A stretch of 64,000 nucleotides of DNA, from the NCBI RefSeq assembly GCF_002954615.1, contig NZ_MSCJ01000003.1:558001-622000 (forward strand). Direction: 5' to 3'. Origin of the DNA: Photobacterium angustum. GTDB taxonomy: Bacteria > Pseudomonadota > Gammaproteobacteria > Enterobacterales > Vibrionaceae. Shown piece after piece: positions 47,619 to 56,622 of the stretch. The position numbers and the translations under genes were made by a program. Below the pieces are notes generated by a model that did no database searches, was not told the origin of the DNA, and saw only the letters and a program-made list of their open reading frames with translations. Every line of letters starts with the position of its first letter. Position 1 is the stretch's first letter.

Positions 47619-48431
47619 TTATTTATCTAAAATAAATTGCTGAATAACTTTGGCAACACCTGCATTGTTGTTAGTGTCAGTAATAAAATTAGCGATGGCC
47701 TTCGTTTCTTCTGTTGCATTTCCCATTGCAACACCAAGACCAGCATACTCAATCATATGGTGATCATTGCCGGCATCCCCCATACAAATAACTTCACTTT
47801 GTTTGATGTCTAAGTATTCTGCTAGTGCTTCAACGCCCACGCCTTTATTACTATTTGGATTCATAAATTCAAGAAAGAAGGGAGCACTTTGTACAATCGT
47901 GTAGGATTGATAAAGCGCTTTTGGTAATTGAGCAATAGCGGCTGATAAGCGATCAGGTTCATCGATTATCATCACTTTCATTACTTCTTCGTCATTTTCT
48001 AGTGTTGCAAAGTCTTCAATAGTAATTGCCAGACCATTAATTTTTGCTTCATGATCAGTGTAATAGTTATTTTCTGGCGTAATTAGACCTTGGCGACGAG
48101 TAAATGCATGAACATGAACACCAAGATCATGAGCTAGTGAGGCTATATTTTTAGCGTCTAATCCCGTTAGTGTTTCACTGCGAATAACTTCTTTATTAGA
48201 AACACGTTGAACGAGTGAAGCGTTGTAACTTAAAACAAAGTCGTTGCTGCCTGTCATGTCTAATTCGTTTAGCGCCCATGTCATTCCTTCTAAAGGGCGC
48301 CCTGATGCTAATACAATCGATACCCCTTGTTCACGAGCCGCTGAAATTGCAGCCTTATTTTCTTGGGAAATAGTACCGTCAGAACTCAGAAGAGTACCGT
48401 CCATATCAAGTGCAACTAATTTATACATCAT
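47619..48431 (-). CDS. Cof-type HAD-IIB phosphatase (YidA-like)
   Basis: The 271-residue enzyme (start at ATG 48431, MMYKLVALDMDGTLL) has HAD motif I DMDGT with nucleophile Asp, motif II ASGR, a C2B cap, and motif IV GDAGNDHHMIEYAGLGVAMGNA. It is a cytosolic sugar-phosphate/cofactor phosphatase by family (E. coli YidA hydrolyses sugar phosphates), but the in vivo substrate is unknown. A longer frame reaches 48440 without a ribosome-binding site. Convergent with the YgiW-like gene. Confidence 0.9.
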   Translation of the reverse strand: MMYKLVALDMDGTLLSSDGTISQENKAAISAAREQGVSIVLASGRPLEGMTWALNELDMTGSNDFVLSYNASLVQRVSNKEVIRSETLTGLDAKNIASLAHDLGVHVHAFTRRQGLITPENNYYTDHEAKINGLAITIEDFATLENDEEVMKVMIIDEPDRLSAAIAQLPKALYQSYTIVQSAPFFLEFMNPNSNKGVGVEALAEYLDIKQSEVICMGDAGNDHHMIEYAGLGVAMGNATEETKAIANFITDTNNNAGVAKVIQQFILDK

Positions 48432-48440
48432 TATATCCAT

Positions 48441-48752
48441 TACAGAATTAAAACTGGTTTCATCATAAGCAAATTGAGCGCCGAAAACGATAAGAATTAT
48501 GTTTAATAAGCGTACTTTTTTTGATTAATCGCTAACAAGTTTATGAATGTAATAGTCATTCAGTTGATATTAAAAATTGTTACCAAATAATTATTTATTG
48601 TTAATAAACTTGGTGTTTTTGGTTTAATTTGTTTAGACTACTAAATAAATTGGCACAATAAATCGCCTTTTGAGTAGTTATTAGCGCACAGAAAAATTGT
48701 TTTTTACTCGTTTGCGCTGACCGATTCGATATAAATGATAAGGATAATATTT
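48441..48752. other. Promoter region between the HAD gene and proX
   Basis: About 310 AT-rich bases. AAGGAT (48740-48745) is the proX ribosome-binding site. A TATAAA (48730-48735) sits too close to it to be a confident -10. No gene seen. Confidence 0.4.
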
Positions 48753-49754
48753 ATGCGAAAGCTTCTGGCTGCGACGGTATTGCTATCAGCAATGTCAGCA
48801 ACTCAAGTTCATGCAAGTGAATGTGGAAAAGTCACTATTGCTGATATGAATTGGAACTCAGCAACATTATTAGCCAACGTCGACAGTTTTATTTTACAAC
48901 ATGGGTACGGTTGTGAAACAGATCTTGTTCCTGGCGATACGATGCCGACAGGTACATCAATGGTAGAAAAGGGCGAACCGGATATTGCACCTGAATTTTG
49001 GAGTAATTCGATGAAAGCCGCGTTAGATCGTGGTGTTGAAGAAGGGCGTATCCTATATGCTGGTACGAGCTTCTCTGATGGCGGTGAAGAAGGTTTTTGG
49101 GTTCCAGAATACATGGTGAAAAAAGATCCAAGCCTAGCGACTATTGAGGGCATTAAAAAGAATGCCAAACTTTTCACTCATCCAGAAGATCCTGAAAAAT
49201 CAGCATTTTATAATTGTCCAGCAGGTTGGAATTGTCAGATTTCTGCTGGTAACCTTTTCGAAGCACTAAAACTTGAAGATGCAGGATTTGACCTTATTGA
49301 TCCAGGTTCAGGTGCAGGTCTTTCAGGTTCAATTGCTAAAGCTTACGAGCGTGGTGAAGCGTGGTTTGGTTATTACTGGGCACCGACAGCGGTGTTAGGT
49401 AAGTACAAAATGGTAAAAGTAGACTTTGGCTCAGGTGTTGATGCGAAATACTTTAAAGAGTGTTTAACCAAACCTGAGTGTGTTGATCCGAAAGCTTCTA
49501 TGTACCCACCGTCAGAAGTAGATACCGTTATTACTACCTCTTTTGCTAAGCGTGCACCTGAAGCGGTGAAATACTTAGGTCAACGCTCTTTTACTAATGC
49601 ACAAATGAATAGCCTTTTAGCGTGGATGGAAGACAACCAAGCTGATGGTGAAACGGTAATGGAAGAGATTTTAACGAATCACGAAGATATTTGGGTGAAG
49701 TGGGTTTCTCCTGAAGTTGCAGATAAAGTACGTGGTGCTTTAGCTGATTTGTAA
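48753..49754 (+). CDS. proX: Glycine betaine/proline ABC transporter substrate-binding protein
   Basis: The start ATG 48753 is chosen because AAGGAT precedes it, and because it gives a normal signal peptide MRKLLAATVLLSAMSATQVHA. The 333-residue periplasmic protein has the OpuAC fold. It starts ECGKVTIADMNWNSATLLA and includes GWNCQISAGNLFEALKLEDAGFDLIDPGSGAGL. It binds betaine or proline betaine, or choline, and delivers it to ProW. First gene of proXWV. The order is the reverse of the E. coli proVWX operon but matches vibrio loci. Confidence 0.92.
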   Translation: MRKLLAATVLLSAMSATQVHASECGKVTIADMNWNSATLLANVDSFILQHGYGCETDLVPGDTMPTGTSMVEKGEPDIAPEFWSNSMKAALDRGVEEGRILYAGTSFSDGGEEGFWVPEYMVKKDPSLATIEGIKKNAKLFTHPEDPEKSAFYNCPAGWNCQISAGNLFEALKLEDAGFDLIDPGSGAGLSGSIAKAYERGEAWFGYYWAPTAVLGKYKMVKVDFGSGVDAKYFKECLTKPECVDPKASMYPPSEVDTVITTSFAKRAPEAVKYLGQRSFTNAQMNSLLAWMEDNQADGETVMEEILTNHEDIWVKWVSPEVADKVRGALADL

Positions 49755-49763
49755 GCTGTACGT

Positions 49764-49791
49764 CTACAGTGGTAGCTAACTACCACTGTAG
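49764..49791 (+). repeat. Hairpin between proX and proW without T run
   Basis: A perfect 12-bp stem CTACAGTGGTAG / CTACCACTGTAG with loop CTAA lies 10 bases after proX. It has no T run, so it more likely stabilises the proX mRNA end or modulates read-through than terminates. Confidence 0.8.
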
Positions 49792-49851
49792 CCACTTCGC
49801 TAAGGATATAGCGTATGTGGGAAATAAAAGTAGTATGTATGGATAACATTT

Positions 49852-50745
49852 ATGTCAGATAAATCATGGTTAACTGAATTTCCACAGCTTGAGCGTGCTC
49901 AGTTAGTTGAAATTCGCAAAACGTTGGATGGTGCTTACCGTTCTTTTTCTCGTGAATATGGCGATACAATCGAAGGTCTCTTCGATCCTCTTCTTTCTTT
50001 TCTTATCTGGTTCGAAAAACTCTTACTCGCTACACCTTGGTGGATAGTGATTGCCGTATTGGCTGCCATTGCCTTTGTTGCAAGTCGATCGTGGAAATTA
50101 TCACTCGGTGTCGTGTTGTCTTTTGGTTTCATTGGTGTGTTTGGTATGTGGGATAATACCATGCGAACCATGAGTATTATTTTAGTCTCTACGATGGTTG
50201 CCATAGGGATCGGGATACCGATAGGTATTGCCATGGCACGTTCTGAGAAGGTTCAACGGGTTGTCACACCATTACTTGATGTGATGCAGACGATGCCTGC
50301 CTTTGTTTATTTGATCCCCGTTGTTATGTTACTCGGTCTTGGTAAAATTCCAGGCTTAATCGCTGTTGTTATTTATTCTGTTCCACCAGTGATCCGCTTA
50401 ACTAATCTTGGTATTCGTTTGGTTGATGAAGAAGTGCTTGAGGCAGCCACAGCCTATGGCGCAAGCCCAATGCAGCGCTTATTTGGGGTGCAGATCCCAC
50501 TGGCAATGCCAAATATTATGGCAGGGATAAACCAAACCATCATGATGGCACTTGCTATGGTTGTTATCGCTTCAATGATAGGTGTGAAAGGGTTAGGTCA
50601 GCCAGTACTAAAATCGATTACCAACCAGTATTTCACCCTAGGTTTATTAAACGGCTTAGCGATTGTTGCACTCGCAATTATCTTTGATCGTATATCGCAA
50701 AGCTATGCTAAACGTACACAGCAACACTTAGGAGGTCGATCATGA
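49852..50745 (+). CDS. proW: Glycine betaine/proline ABC transporter permease
   Basis: The 297-residue permease has about six membrane helices and the EAA loop DEEVLEAATAYGASPMQRLFGVQIPLAMPNIMAG. It dimerises in the inner membrane with ProV. It overlaps proV by 4 bases (ATGA), and lies 97 bases after proX with the hairpin between. The length is like that of ProW without the extended N-terminal tail of the E. coli protein. Confidence 0.93.
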   Translation: MSDKSWLTEFPQLERAQLVEIRKTLDGAYRSFSREYGDTIEGLFDPLLSFLIWFEKLLLATPWWIVIAVLAAIAFVASRSWKLSLGVVLSFGFIGVFGMWDNTMRTMSIILVSTMVAIGIGIPIGIAMARSEKVQRVVTPLLDVMQTMPAFVYLIPVVMLLGLGKIPGLIAVVIYSVPPVIRLTNLGIRLVDEEVLEAATAYGASPMQRLFGVQIPLAMPNIMAGINQTIMMALAMVVIASMIGVKGLGQPVLKSITNQYFTLGLLNGLAIVALAIIFDRISQSYAKRTQQHLGGRS

Positions 50746-52001
50746 GTTCATTATCAAAGCAGGATCCCCTCATTAGGGTTAAAAACCTCTATAAAGTGTT
50801 TGGTCCCAAAGCAAACAAAGTTGTTCAACAAGTGAAAGATGGTGCATCTAAAGATGACATTTTAGCGAAAACTGGTCATACCGTTGGTTTAAGCGATATC
50901 AACTTAGATATTTACCCAGGTGAAATCTTTGTGATTATGGGCCTATCGGGTTCTGGTAAATCAACTCTGATCCGCCACTTTAATCGCTTGATTGATCCAA
51001 CTGAAGGAGTCATTGAAATTGAAGGGACAGATGTTATGTCACTCAATGAAAAGCAGCTTCAGGATTTTCGCCGTCATAAAATGTCGATGGTTTTTCAACG
51101 CTTTGGTTTAATGCCACATCGCACGGTTTTACAAAATGTTGGTTACGGTTTGCAAGTACAGGGACTGAGTAAAAGTGCATGGCAAGCCAAAGCGAAAGAG
51201 TGGTTAGCGACTGTTGGTTTGACGGGATATGAAAATAGCTATCCTGTAAACCTTTCTGGTGGTCAGCAACAACGTGTTGGTTTAGCTCGTGCCCTGTGTA
51301 CTGATGCTGAAATTCTATTAATGGATGAAGCATTTTCTGCACTTGATCCTCTGATCCGTAGTGAAATGCAAGATCAGCTTATTGAGTTACAAGAAAAGTT
51401 ACACAAAACAATAGTCTTTATTACCCATGATTTAGATGAAGCATTACGTTTAGGCGATCGCATTGCTATTTTACGAGATGGGGTATTAGTGCAGCAGGGT
51501 AAACCTGTTGATATTTTATTAAACCCAGCCGACGACTATGTCGAAGCTTTTGTTAAGGACGTTAACCGTGCACGTGCACTGACGGTTGAAACGGTCATGA
51601 AGCCACAAGTTGTTCGTATCTCTTCTGAAACGATTGGCGAAGCTGTTGCTGAAATGCGTAAAGTAAAAGATGATTTCGCGTATTACGTTGATAATCAAGG
51701 TTATCAAGGAGTGATCACGCAAGAGAAATTAGAGAGCGTAAAAGAATCTGATTATGCTAATGCAATAGATGCTTCAATGCTTGAAGATGTCCCAGCAGTT
51801 TCAACTGATGCGCTACTTGAAACCGTGATCCCTGAGACTTTAGATAGTGATCATCCACTGCCAGTAGTGGATGCTGATGGACAGGTAACAGGGCGATTGT
51901 CTCGTTCAACATTGGCTGAAGTATTGAGTGATCATGCAAATGACGCGGCGTCAGAGAAAAATGTTGAAGTCATTAAAAAAGTAGAATCTAAAGTCGCTTA
52001 A
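50742..52001 (+). CDS. proV: Glycine betaine/proline ABC transporter ATPase with CBS domain
   Basis: This ATPase of 419 residues contains Walker A GLSGSGKST at about 68-76, the signature LSGGQQQRVGLARAL and Walker B ILLMDEAFSALDP. A C-terminal tandem CBS region begins at about 280 (VETVMKPQVVRISSETIGEAV), which in OpuA/ProV senses ionic strength. It is followed by its own terminator, closing proXWV. No betIBA choline-oxidation genes adjoin here, unlike the vibrio betIBA-proXWV cluster known from literature. Confidence 0.94.
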   Translation: MSSLSKQDPLIRVKNLYKVFGPKANKVVQQVKDGASKDDILAKTGHTVGLSDINLDIYPGEIFVIMGLSGSGKSTLIRHFNRLIDPTEGVIEIEGTDVMSLNEKQLQDFRRHKMSMVFQRFGLMPHRTVLQNVGYGLQVQGLSKSAWQAKAKEWLATVGLTGYENSYPVNLSGGQQQRVGLARALCTDAEILLMDEAFSALDPLIRSEMQDQLIELQEKLHKTIVFITHDLDEALRLGDRIAILRDGVLVQQGKPVDILLNPADDYVEAFVKDVNRARALTVETVMKPQVVRISSETIGEAVAEMRKVKDDFAYYVDNQGYQGVITQEKLESVKESDYANAIDASMLEDVPAVSTDALLETVIPETLDSDHPLPVVDADGQVTGRLSRSTLAEVLSDHANDAASEKNVEVIKKVESKVA

Positions 52002-52038
52002 GTAAGGTTTTCTTACCATTGCTTGGCGATAAAAATAT

Positions 52039-52083
52039 AACCAGTGTGTTATTGCTTTTATTAGTAATTACCACTGGTTTTTT
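52039..52083 (+). terminator. Terminator of proXWV
   Basis: AACCAGTG pairs with CACTGGTT and is followed by six T, 37 bases after the proV stop. Confidence 0.8.
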
Positions 52084-52159
52084 CGTTGTAAGGTATTAAA
52101 TATGTTAACAAGGTACCGATAATGCGTCATGGATAGCGCAAATTGCTGACATTTTTTTT

Positions 52160-52245
52160 AAATAGTGGTCAAATACACGAAATAGTAAATAGCCTATATT
52201 CGCTCTATTTCTCAATGTATTCGCTGATTAAGAGCGAGAAATAGT
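52160..52245 (+). promoter_or_regulatory. AAATAGT direct repeats upstream of the response regulator gene
   Basis: AAATAGT occurs at 52160-52166, 52180-52186 and 52239-52245, with AAATAG also at 52187-52192. The first two are 20 bases apart, about two helical turns, as OmpR-family sites often are. CTATTTCTC (52205-52213) and GAGAAATAG (52236-52244) can also pair. Probable autoregulatory region, unproven. Confidence 0.4.
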
Positions 52246-52255
52246 CTAATGTCGT

Positions 52256-53002
52256 ATGGTGAGCAAATACATGAGTATCTCTAAACAAATCCTCGTCGTT
52301 GATGATGATAAAGAAATCCGTGAACTACTGGAGGAGTACTTAACCAAGAACGGTTTTGAAGTCCAAACTGCCGCGGAAGGCGAGGAAATGAAACGTTGCC
52401 TTGCTGGTGGATATCCAGATTTGATTCTACTTGATATCATGATGCCGGGAGATGATGGGTTTACCTTATGTCAGCATATTCGCAAAACGTCAGATGTCCC
52501 TATTATTATGCTGACGGCTGTTTCTGAAGAGATGGATCAAATCATAGGACTTGAGATTGGGGCAGATGACTATATCGCAAAACCTTTTAGCCCTAGACAG
52601 CTGTTAGCTCGTATTAAAGCGATATTACGTCGTAGCAAAGTGTCAGATAACCAGCACTCTAACCCTAGTGCAAAATTTATTAGTTTTTCTAATTGGCGTT
52701 TAGATACCACAGCACATCGTTTAGTGAATGTACTGAATAATGAAGCGTTTGAGCTAACAAGTGGTGATTATTCATTATTGATGCTGTTTCTATCGAGACC
52801 AAATCAAATTTTAGATCGCGATACTATTTCATGTGCGACTCGTGGAAGAGATGCGCAGCCGTCAGAGCGTGGTATTGATGTCGCATTGAGTCGTTTACGT
52901 AACCGTTTAGGCGACAAAGGTCGTACTCAGCGTTTAATTAAAACCAGTCGTGGTAACGGTTATATATTTACTGCCGATGTTCGTTATGACGACCATGCGT
53001 AA
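52256..53002 (+). CDS. OmpR/PhoB family response regulator (GltR-like)
   Basis: The 248-residue protein has a receiver domain with acidic pocket VVDDDKE, phosphoacceptor Asp60 (LILLDIMMPG) and Lys109 in IAKPF. A winged-helix effector domain follows (LTSGDYSLLMLFLSRPNQILDRDTI, then SRLRNRLGDKGRTQRLIKTSRGNGYIF). The first ATG (52256) and the one at 52271 are both plausible starts. It sits directly upstream of a sensor kinase and a sugar-binding protein, the order of the Pseudomonas gltR-gtrS-gltB glucose locus, but is separated from the kinase by a terminator. Confidence 0.93.
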   Translation: MVSKYMSISKQILVVDDDKEIRELLEEYLTKNGFEVQTAAEGEEMKRCLAGGYPDLILLDIMMPGDDGFTLCQHIRKTSDVPIIMLTAVSEEMDQIIGLEIGADDYIAKPFSPRQLLARIKAILRRSKVSDNQHSNPSAKFISFSNWRLDTTAHRLVNVLNNEAFELTSGDYSLLMLFLSRPNQILDRDTISCATRGRDAQPSERGIDVALSRLRNRLGDKGRTQRLIKTSRGNGYIFTADVRYDDHA

Positions 53003-53031
53003 AGTTAGCAACATTATAGATAAACAAGATG

Positions 53032-53057
53032 AAGTGTGGTGATAGCCACACTTTTTT
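53032..53057 (+). terminator. Intrinsic terminator between response regulator and kinase genes
   Basis: Perfect 8-bp stem AAGTGTGG / CCACACTT with loop TGATAG and six T. It lies 29 bases after the regulator stop and before the kinase start at 53087, so it should reduce kinase transcription relative to the regulator. Confidence 0.85.
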
Positions 53058-53086
53058 ATTGTCTTGAGATGGGTAGATATTGAATT

Positions 53087-54532
53087 ATGAAATGGAAATC
53101 ATTGTGGCCTAAATCATTGGTTTCACGTACTTTATGGTTAACTTTGTTGGCCGTCTTTCTTGCTCAAGTGATCGCAACAGGCATTTGGTACACCCAATCA
53201 AAAAAACGAGATTTAGAGGGGTTGCAATCAACATCTGCTAGCATGGCAACCATGTTTGCATCGACAGTGAATTTCTTCCAATCATTGCCGCTAGAATATC
53301 GCCATATTGTATTAGAGCAGTTGAGAAATATGGGCGGGACACGTTTTTTTGTCTCTTTTAATGATCAAGAGATAAATATCAAGCCAATTAAAAATACTGA
53401 ACAAAAAGAAATGGCAGTGACAGTTTTTAAAACGGTGTTACATGAAAAATTACCCACCCTTAGTAATATTCATGTTGAGTTTTCACGTCCAGAAACGCTA
53501 CATGTATTGAAAAATGATATTTTGCTGTCAGATCTACCGCGTTCTTGGGTACATAATACGTTAAGTTTAGAGCCGCTTAATCCACCCATTTTAGTGGTGC
53601 AAATAGAGCTTGATAAAGGTCAGTGGTTATATATTGCCGCGCTATTGCCTGCCCCTTATATGATGCTAAAAGATGAGATTATTACGCGTCAGCAAATTAT
53701 ATTCCTAACCTTTAGTACCGTTTTATTACTGCTGTTTACTTACATCATGGTAAGACGACAAACACGACCATTAAAACAATTGGCGGATGCTGCTAACGCG
53801 TTAAGTCTTGATATTTACCAGCCGCCATTAAAAGAGCAAGGGGCGAGTGAATTAGTGATGGCAACGCAAGCATTTAATCGAATGCAGTTGCGTTTAAGAA
53901 AATATATTGAAGATCGTGAACAGCTATTTTCCTCTATATCACATGATTTAAAAACGCCGATTACTCGGTTACGGTTACGTGCAGAATTGATCGATGATGA
54001 TGAAAAAATAGATAAATTTAATCACGATCTAGATGAACTCGAAATCATGGTGAAAGGGGCGTTACAGTGTGTAAAAGATACCGATTTACATGAGAATTTA
54101 GTGGTCATTGATGTAGAACATTTATTAAGCAGTATTGCTGAACATCATAATCATAAAGACACCAAAGTTCGTTTACCTCAACACCCTATTTTGCCGATTA
54201 TGGCAAAACCGTTAGCTTTAAAACGTTGTTTAAGTAACTTAATTGATAATGGCGTGAAATATGGACACAGTGTGACGGTAAATGTCATTGATAGTCCAGA
54301 TAAACTGATCATCACCATTAGTGATAAGGGACAAGGGATCCCTGATACAAAGCTAAAAACGGTATTTGAACCCTATGTCCGCTTAGCGACCGATAATACG
54401 GGGCATGGGCTTGGGATGGGAATTTCACGCAATATCGTACGCGCTCATGGTGGTCAGTTAACGATCAAAAACAGTATTAAAGGTGGGTTGTTAGTGACTG
54501 TTGTACTTCCTCGGTTATTAAAAAATGCTTAA
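53087..54532 (+). CDS. EnvZ-type sensor histidine kinase (GtrS-like)
   Basis: The 481-residue membrane kinase has spans at about 15-33 and 205-222 enclosing a 170-residue periplasmic sensor domain. HAMP (about 223-275) precedes the dimerisation domain with phospho-His286 (FSSISHDLKTPITRLRL). The ATP domain shows N box NLIDNGVKYG, DKGQGIP and GHGLGMGISRN. The periplasmic loop is well sized to dock a binding protein. The stop overlaps the next gene's longest frame by 8 bases. In Pseudomonas GtrS, the same position controls glucose uptake genes. The input here is unknown. Confidence 0.93.
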   Translation: MKWKSLWPKSLVSRTLWLTLLAVFLAQVIATGIWYTQSKKRDLEGLQSTSASMATMFASTVNFFQSLPLEYRHIVLEQLRNMGGTRFFVSFNDQEINIKPIKNTEQKEMAVTVFKTVLHEKLPTLSNIHVEFSRPETLHVLKNDILLSDLPRSWVHNTLSLEPLNPPILVVQIELDKGQWLYIAALLPAPYMMLKDEIITRQQIIFLTFSTVLLLLFTYIMVRRQTRPLKQLADAANALSLDIYQPPLKEQGASELVMATQAFNRMQLRLRKYIEDREQLFSSISHDLKTPITRLRLRAELIDDDEKIDKFNHDLDELEIMVKGALQCVKDTDLHENLVVIDVEHLLSSIAEHHNHKDTKVRLPQHPILPIMAKPLALKRCLSNLIDNGVKYGHSVTVNVIDSPDKLIITISDKGQGIPDTKLKTVFEPYVRLATDNTGHGLGMGISRNIVRAHGGQLTIKNSIKGGLLVTVVLPRLLKNA

Positions 54533-54551
54533 TGTTATTACCGGATCTAAG

Positions 54552-55829
54552 ATGAAAATGAATATCAAGCAATGGAGTCTCTGCGCCTTATTACTGCTTG
54601 TGTGTCAGCCAGCTTTTGCAGGAGGGACTGTTGAAGTATTGCATTGGTGGACGTCAAAAGGCGAATCTAAAGCGATTCAAGTTTTAAAAGAGAAAATGGA
54701 AACGAAAGGGCATCACTGGAAAGATTTCGCCATTGCTGGAGGTGGTGGCCAAAGTGCGATGACAGTCCTAAAAATGCGTGCAATATCGGGGAATCCACCT
54801 ACAGCGGCACAGTTAAAAGGGCAAGATATTCAAGAGTGGGGGCGCTTAGGGTTTCTGACATCACTTGATAAAGTTGCAGAGCAAGATCATTGGGATAACG
54901 TGTTATTACCTGAAGTGCAGCAAATTGTTAATGATCTTCAGTTGATAAAATATGACGGTCACTATGTGGCTGCACCAGTAACTTTACATCGTGTCAATTG
55001 GCTATGGATCAATCCACATATATTTAAACTTGCAGGCGCAAAAGTACCCACAACCTTAGCTGAATTTTATGTGGCGGCTGACAAAATCAAAGCGGCAGGT
55101 TATATCCCATTAGCTCATGGTGGGGAGTCTTGGCAAGATGCGACTTTGTTCGAAGCGGTGGCGTTAAGCGTACTTGGCGCAAGAGATTATACGAAAGCGT
55201 TTGTTGATTTAGATTTAACTGAGCTTAGTAGTGATAAGATGGTTGAGGTGTTCCGTCAGTTCAAAAAGATGCGACAGTATATAGATCCAAATGCAAAAGG
55301 GCGTCGTTGGAACCAAGCCACCGAAATGCTTATGCATGACCAAGCCGCAATGCAAATAATGGGAGATTGGGCAAAGGGCGAGTTCACTAGCGAACACAAA
55401 ATTGCGGGTAAGGATTATTTATGCGTACCTGTACCGGGAACACAAGATATGTTTTCTTATAATCTTGATACTATTACTTTTTTCAAATTAAAAAGTAATG
55501 AAGAAGATGAAATAGCACAACAAGATTTAGCGCAAATACTATTAACCAAGCCATTTCAACGAGCTTTTAGTTTATATAAAGGTTCGATCCCGATACGTCA
55601 GGATGTATCGTTAAAGGGATTTGACTCTTGTTCATTAGCCTCAATGAAAGCATTTAAGTTTGCAGCAAAAAACAATGCGCTCGTCCCCAGTTTTTCACAT
55701 AATTTAGCTACATCCAGTGATGTTCAAAGTGCAATCATTGATGTTGTAAGTCGTTTCTTTGATGATCCAAGCGCGGATCCTAAAATGGCAGCTGTTCGCT
55801 TATCTCGCGCAGTAAAATCAGCAATGTAA
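54552..55829 (+). CDS. Periplasmic sugar-binding protein (family 1, GltB/GtsA-like), no transporter partner
   Basis: Start ATG 54552 gives a 425-residue precursor with signal peptide MKMNIKQWSLCALLLLVCQPAFA. The longest frame begins at 54525 inside the kinase gene. The mature protein starts GGTVEVLHWWTSKGESKAIQVL, followed by GGGGQSAMTVLKMRAISGNPP and WLWINPHIFKLAGAKVP. It belongs to the SBP_bac_1 sugar-binding class, near Pseudomonas GltB/GtsA glucose-binding proteins. No permease or ATPase gene follows. The next gene is an unrelated esterase. It may therefore be a ligand sensor for the kinase rather than an importer part, which is inference. Confidence 0.88.
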   Translation: MKMNIKQWSLCALLLLVCQPAFAGGTVEVLHWWTSKGESKAIQVLKEKMETKGHHWKDFAIAGGGGQSAMTVLKMRAISGNPPTAAQLKGQDIQEWGRLGFLTSLDKVAEQDHWDNVLLPEVQQIVNDLQLIKYDGHYVAAPVTLHRVNWLWINPHIFKLAGAKVPTTLAEFYVAADKIKAAGYIPLAHGGESWQDATLFEAVALSVLGARDYTKAFVDLDLTELSSDKMVEVFRQFKKMRQYIDPNAKGRRWNQATEMLMHDQAAMQIMGDWAKGEFTSEHKIAGKDYLCVPVPGTQDMFSYNLDTITFFKLKSNEEDEIAQQDLAQILLTKPFQRAFSLYKGSIPIRQDVSLKGFDSCSLASMKAFKFAAKNNALVPSFSHNLATSSDVQSAIIDVVSRFFDDPSADPKMAAVRLSRAVKSAM

Positions 55830-55867
55830 TAAAACGTATGTATTTGGAAAAGAATAAGGATAGGAAA

Positions 55868-56527
55868 ATGGATTATTTAGCGAGTGTTGAAATAGAACCC
55901 AATGTCCCCGCGACAGCCAGTGTTATTTGGTTACATGGTTTGGGCTCTAATGGTAATGATTTTGAGGCTTTACTGCCGCACTTACAGTTAGAAGAAACAT
56001 CACCAATACGTTTTATATTTCCTCATTCACCGACGTTGAATGTCACTATTAATGGTAATGCTTTAATGCCAGCATGGTATGACATTATTTCATTAGATAC
56101 ATCTCGTAAAATTAATGAAGCACAACTGATGGAATCTGCTCAAAAGGTAATAGATCTTGTCGAGCGTGAAATTAGTCGTGGCATTCCTTCTGAACGCATT
56201 ATTCTTGCGGGATTTTCACAAGGTGGTGCTGTAGTTTACCAAGCCGGATTAAGCTACTCCAAGCCATTAGCAGGAATATTGGCACTATCAACCTATTTCC
56301 CAACTGCAGAGATCATTCAATATAGCGATGTGAATCGTAATATGCCGATTGAAATTATGCATGGATCTTATGATCCCGTTGTTATTCCTAAATTAGGTGA
56401 AATGGCACGAGATGATGTCGTTAAAGCGGGATTTAAACCGCACTGGCGTATATACCCAATGGAGCATCAGGTTTGCATGCCTCAAATTGAAGATATTTCA
56501 GCATGGATAAAACAAACACTATCTTAA
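55868..56527 (+). CDS. Carboxylesterase/lysophospholipase-like alpha-beta hydrolase (EstB-like)
   Basis: The start ATG 55868 follows AAGGATAGGAAA. The longer frame to 55838 lacks a ribosome-binding site. The 219-residue soluble enzyme has oxyanion motif WLHGLGSNGNDF (21-32), nucleophile Ser117 in GFSQGGAVV, Asp169 (MHGSYDPVV) and His200 (MEHQV). It belongs to the phospholipase/carboxylesterase_2 family, as in Pseudomonas EstB. The substrate is unknown. Its stop is followed by a terminator. Confidence 0.9.
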   Translation: MDYLASVEIEPNVPATASVIWLHGLGSNGNDFEALLPHLQLEETSPIRFIFPHSPTLNVTINGNALMPAWYDIISLDTSRKINEAQLMESAQKVIDLVEREISRGIPSERIILAGFSQGGAVVYQAGLSYSKPLAGILALSTYFPTAEIIQYSDVNRNMPIEIMHGSYDPVVIPKLGEMARDDVVKAGFKPHWRIYPMEHQVCMPQIEDISAWIKQTLS

Positions 56528-56568
56528 ATCTGCCGTTAAATGTGTTTAAAAATTTGTAGTTAAAAATG

Positions 56569-56606
56569 AAACGCATCAGAGCGATTATCGATCTGATGCG
56601 TTTTTT
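56569..56606. terminator. Terminator between the esterase and MATE genes
   Basis: A 12-bp stem AAACGCATCAGA / TCTGATGCGTTT with six T, between convergent genes. Confidence 0.9.
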
Positions 56607-56622
56607 ATTGACGATTTACTTA

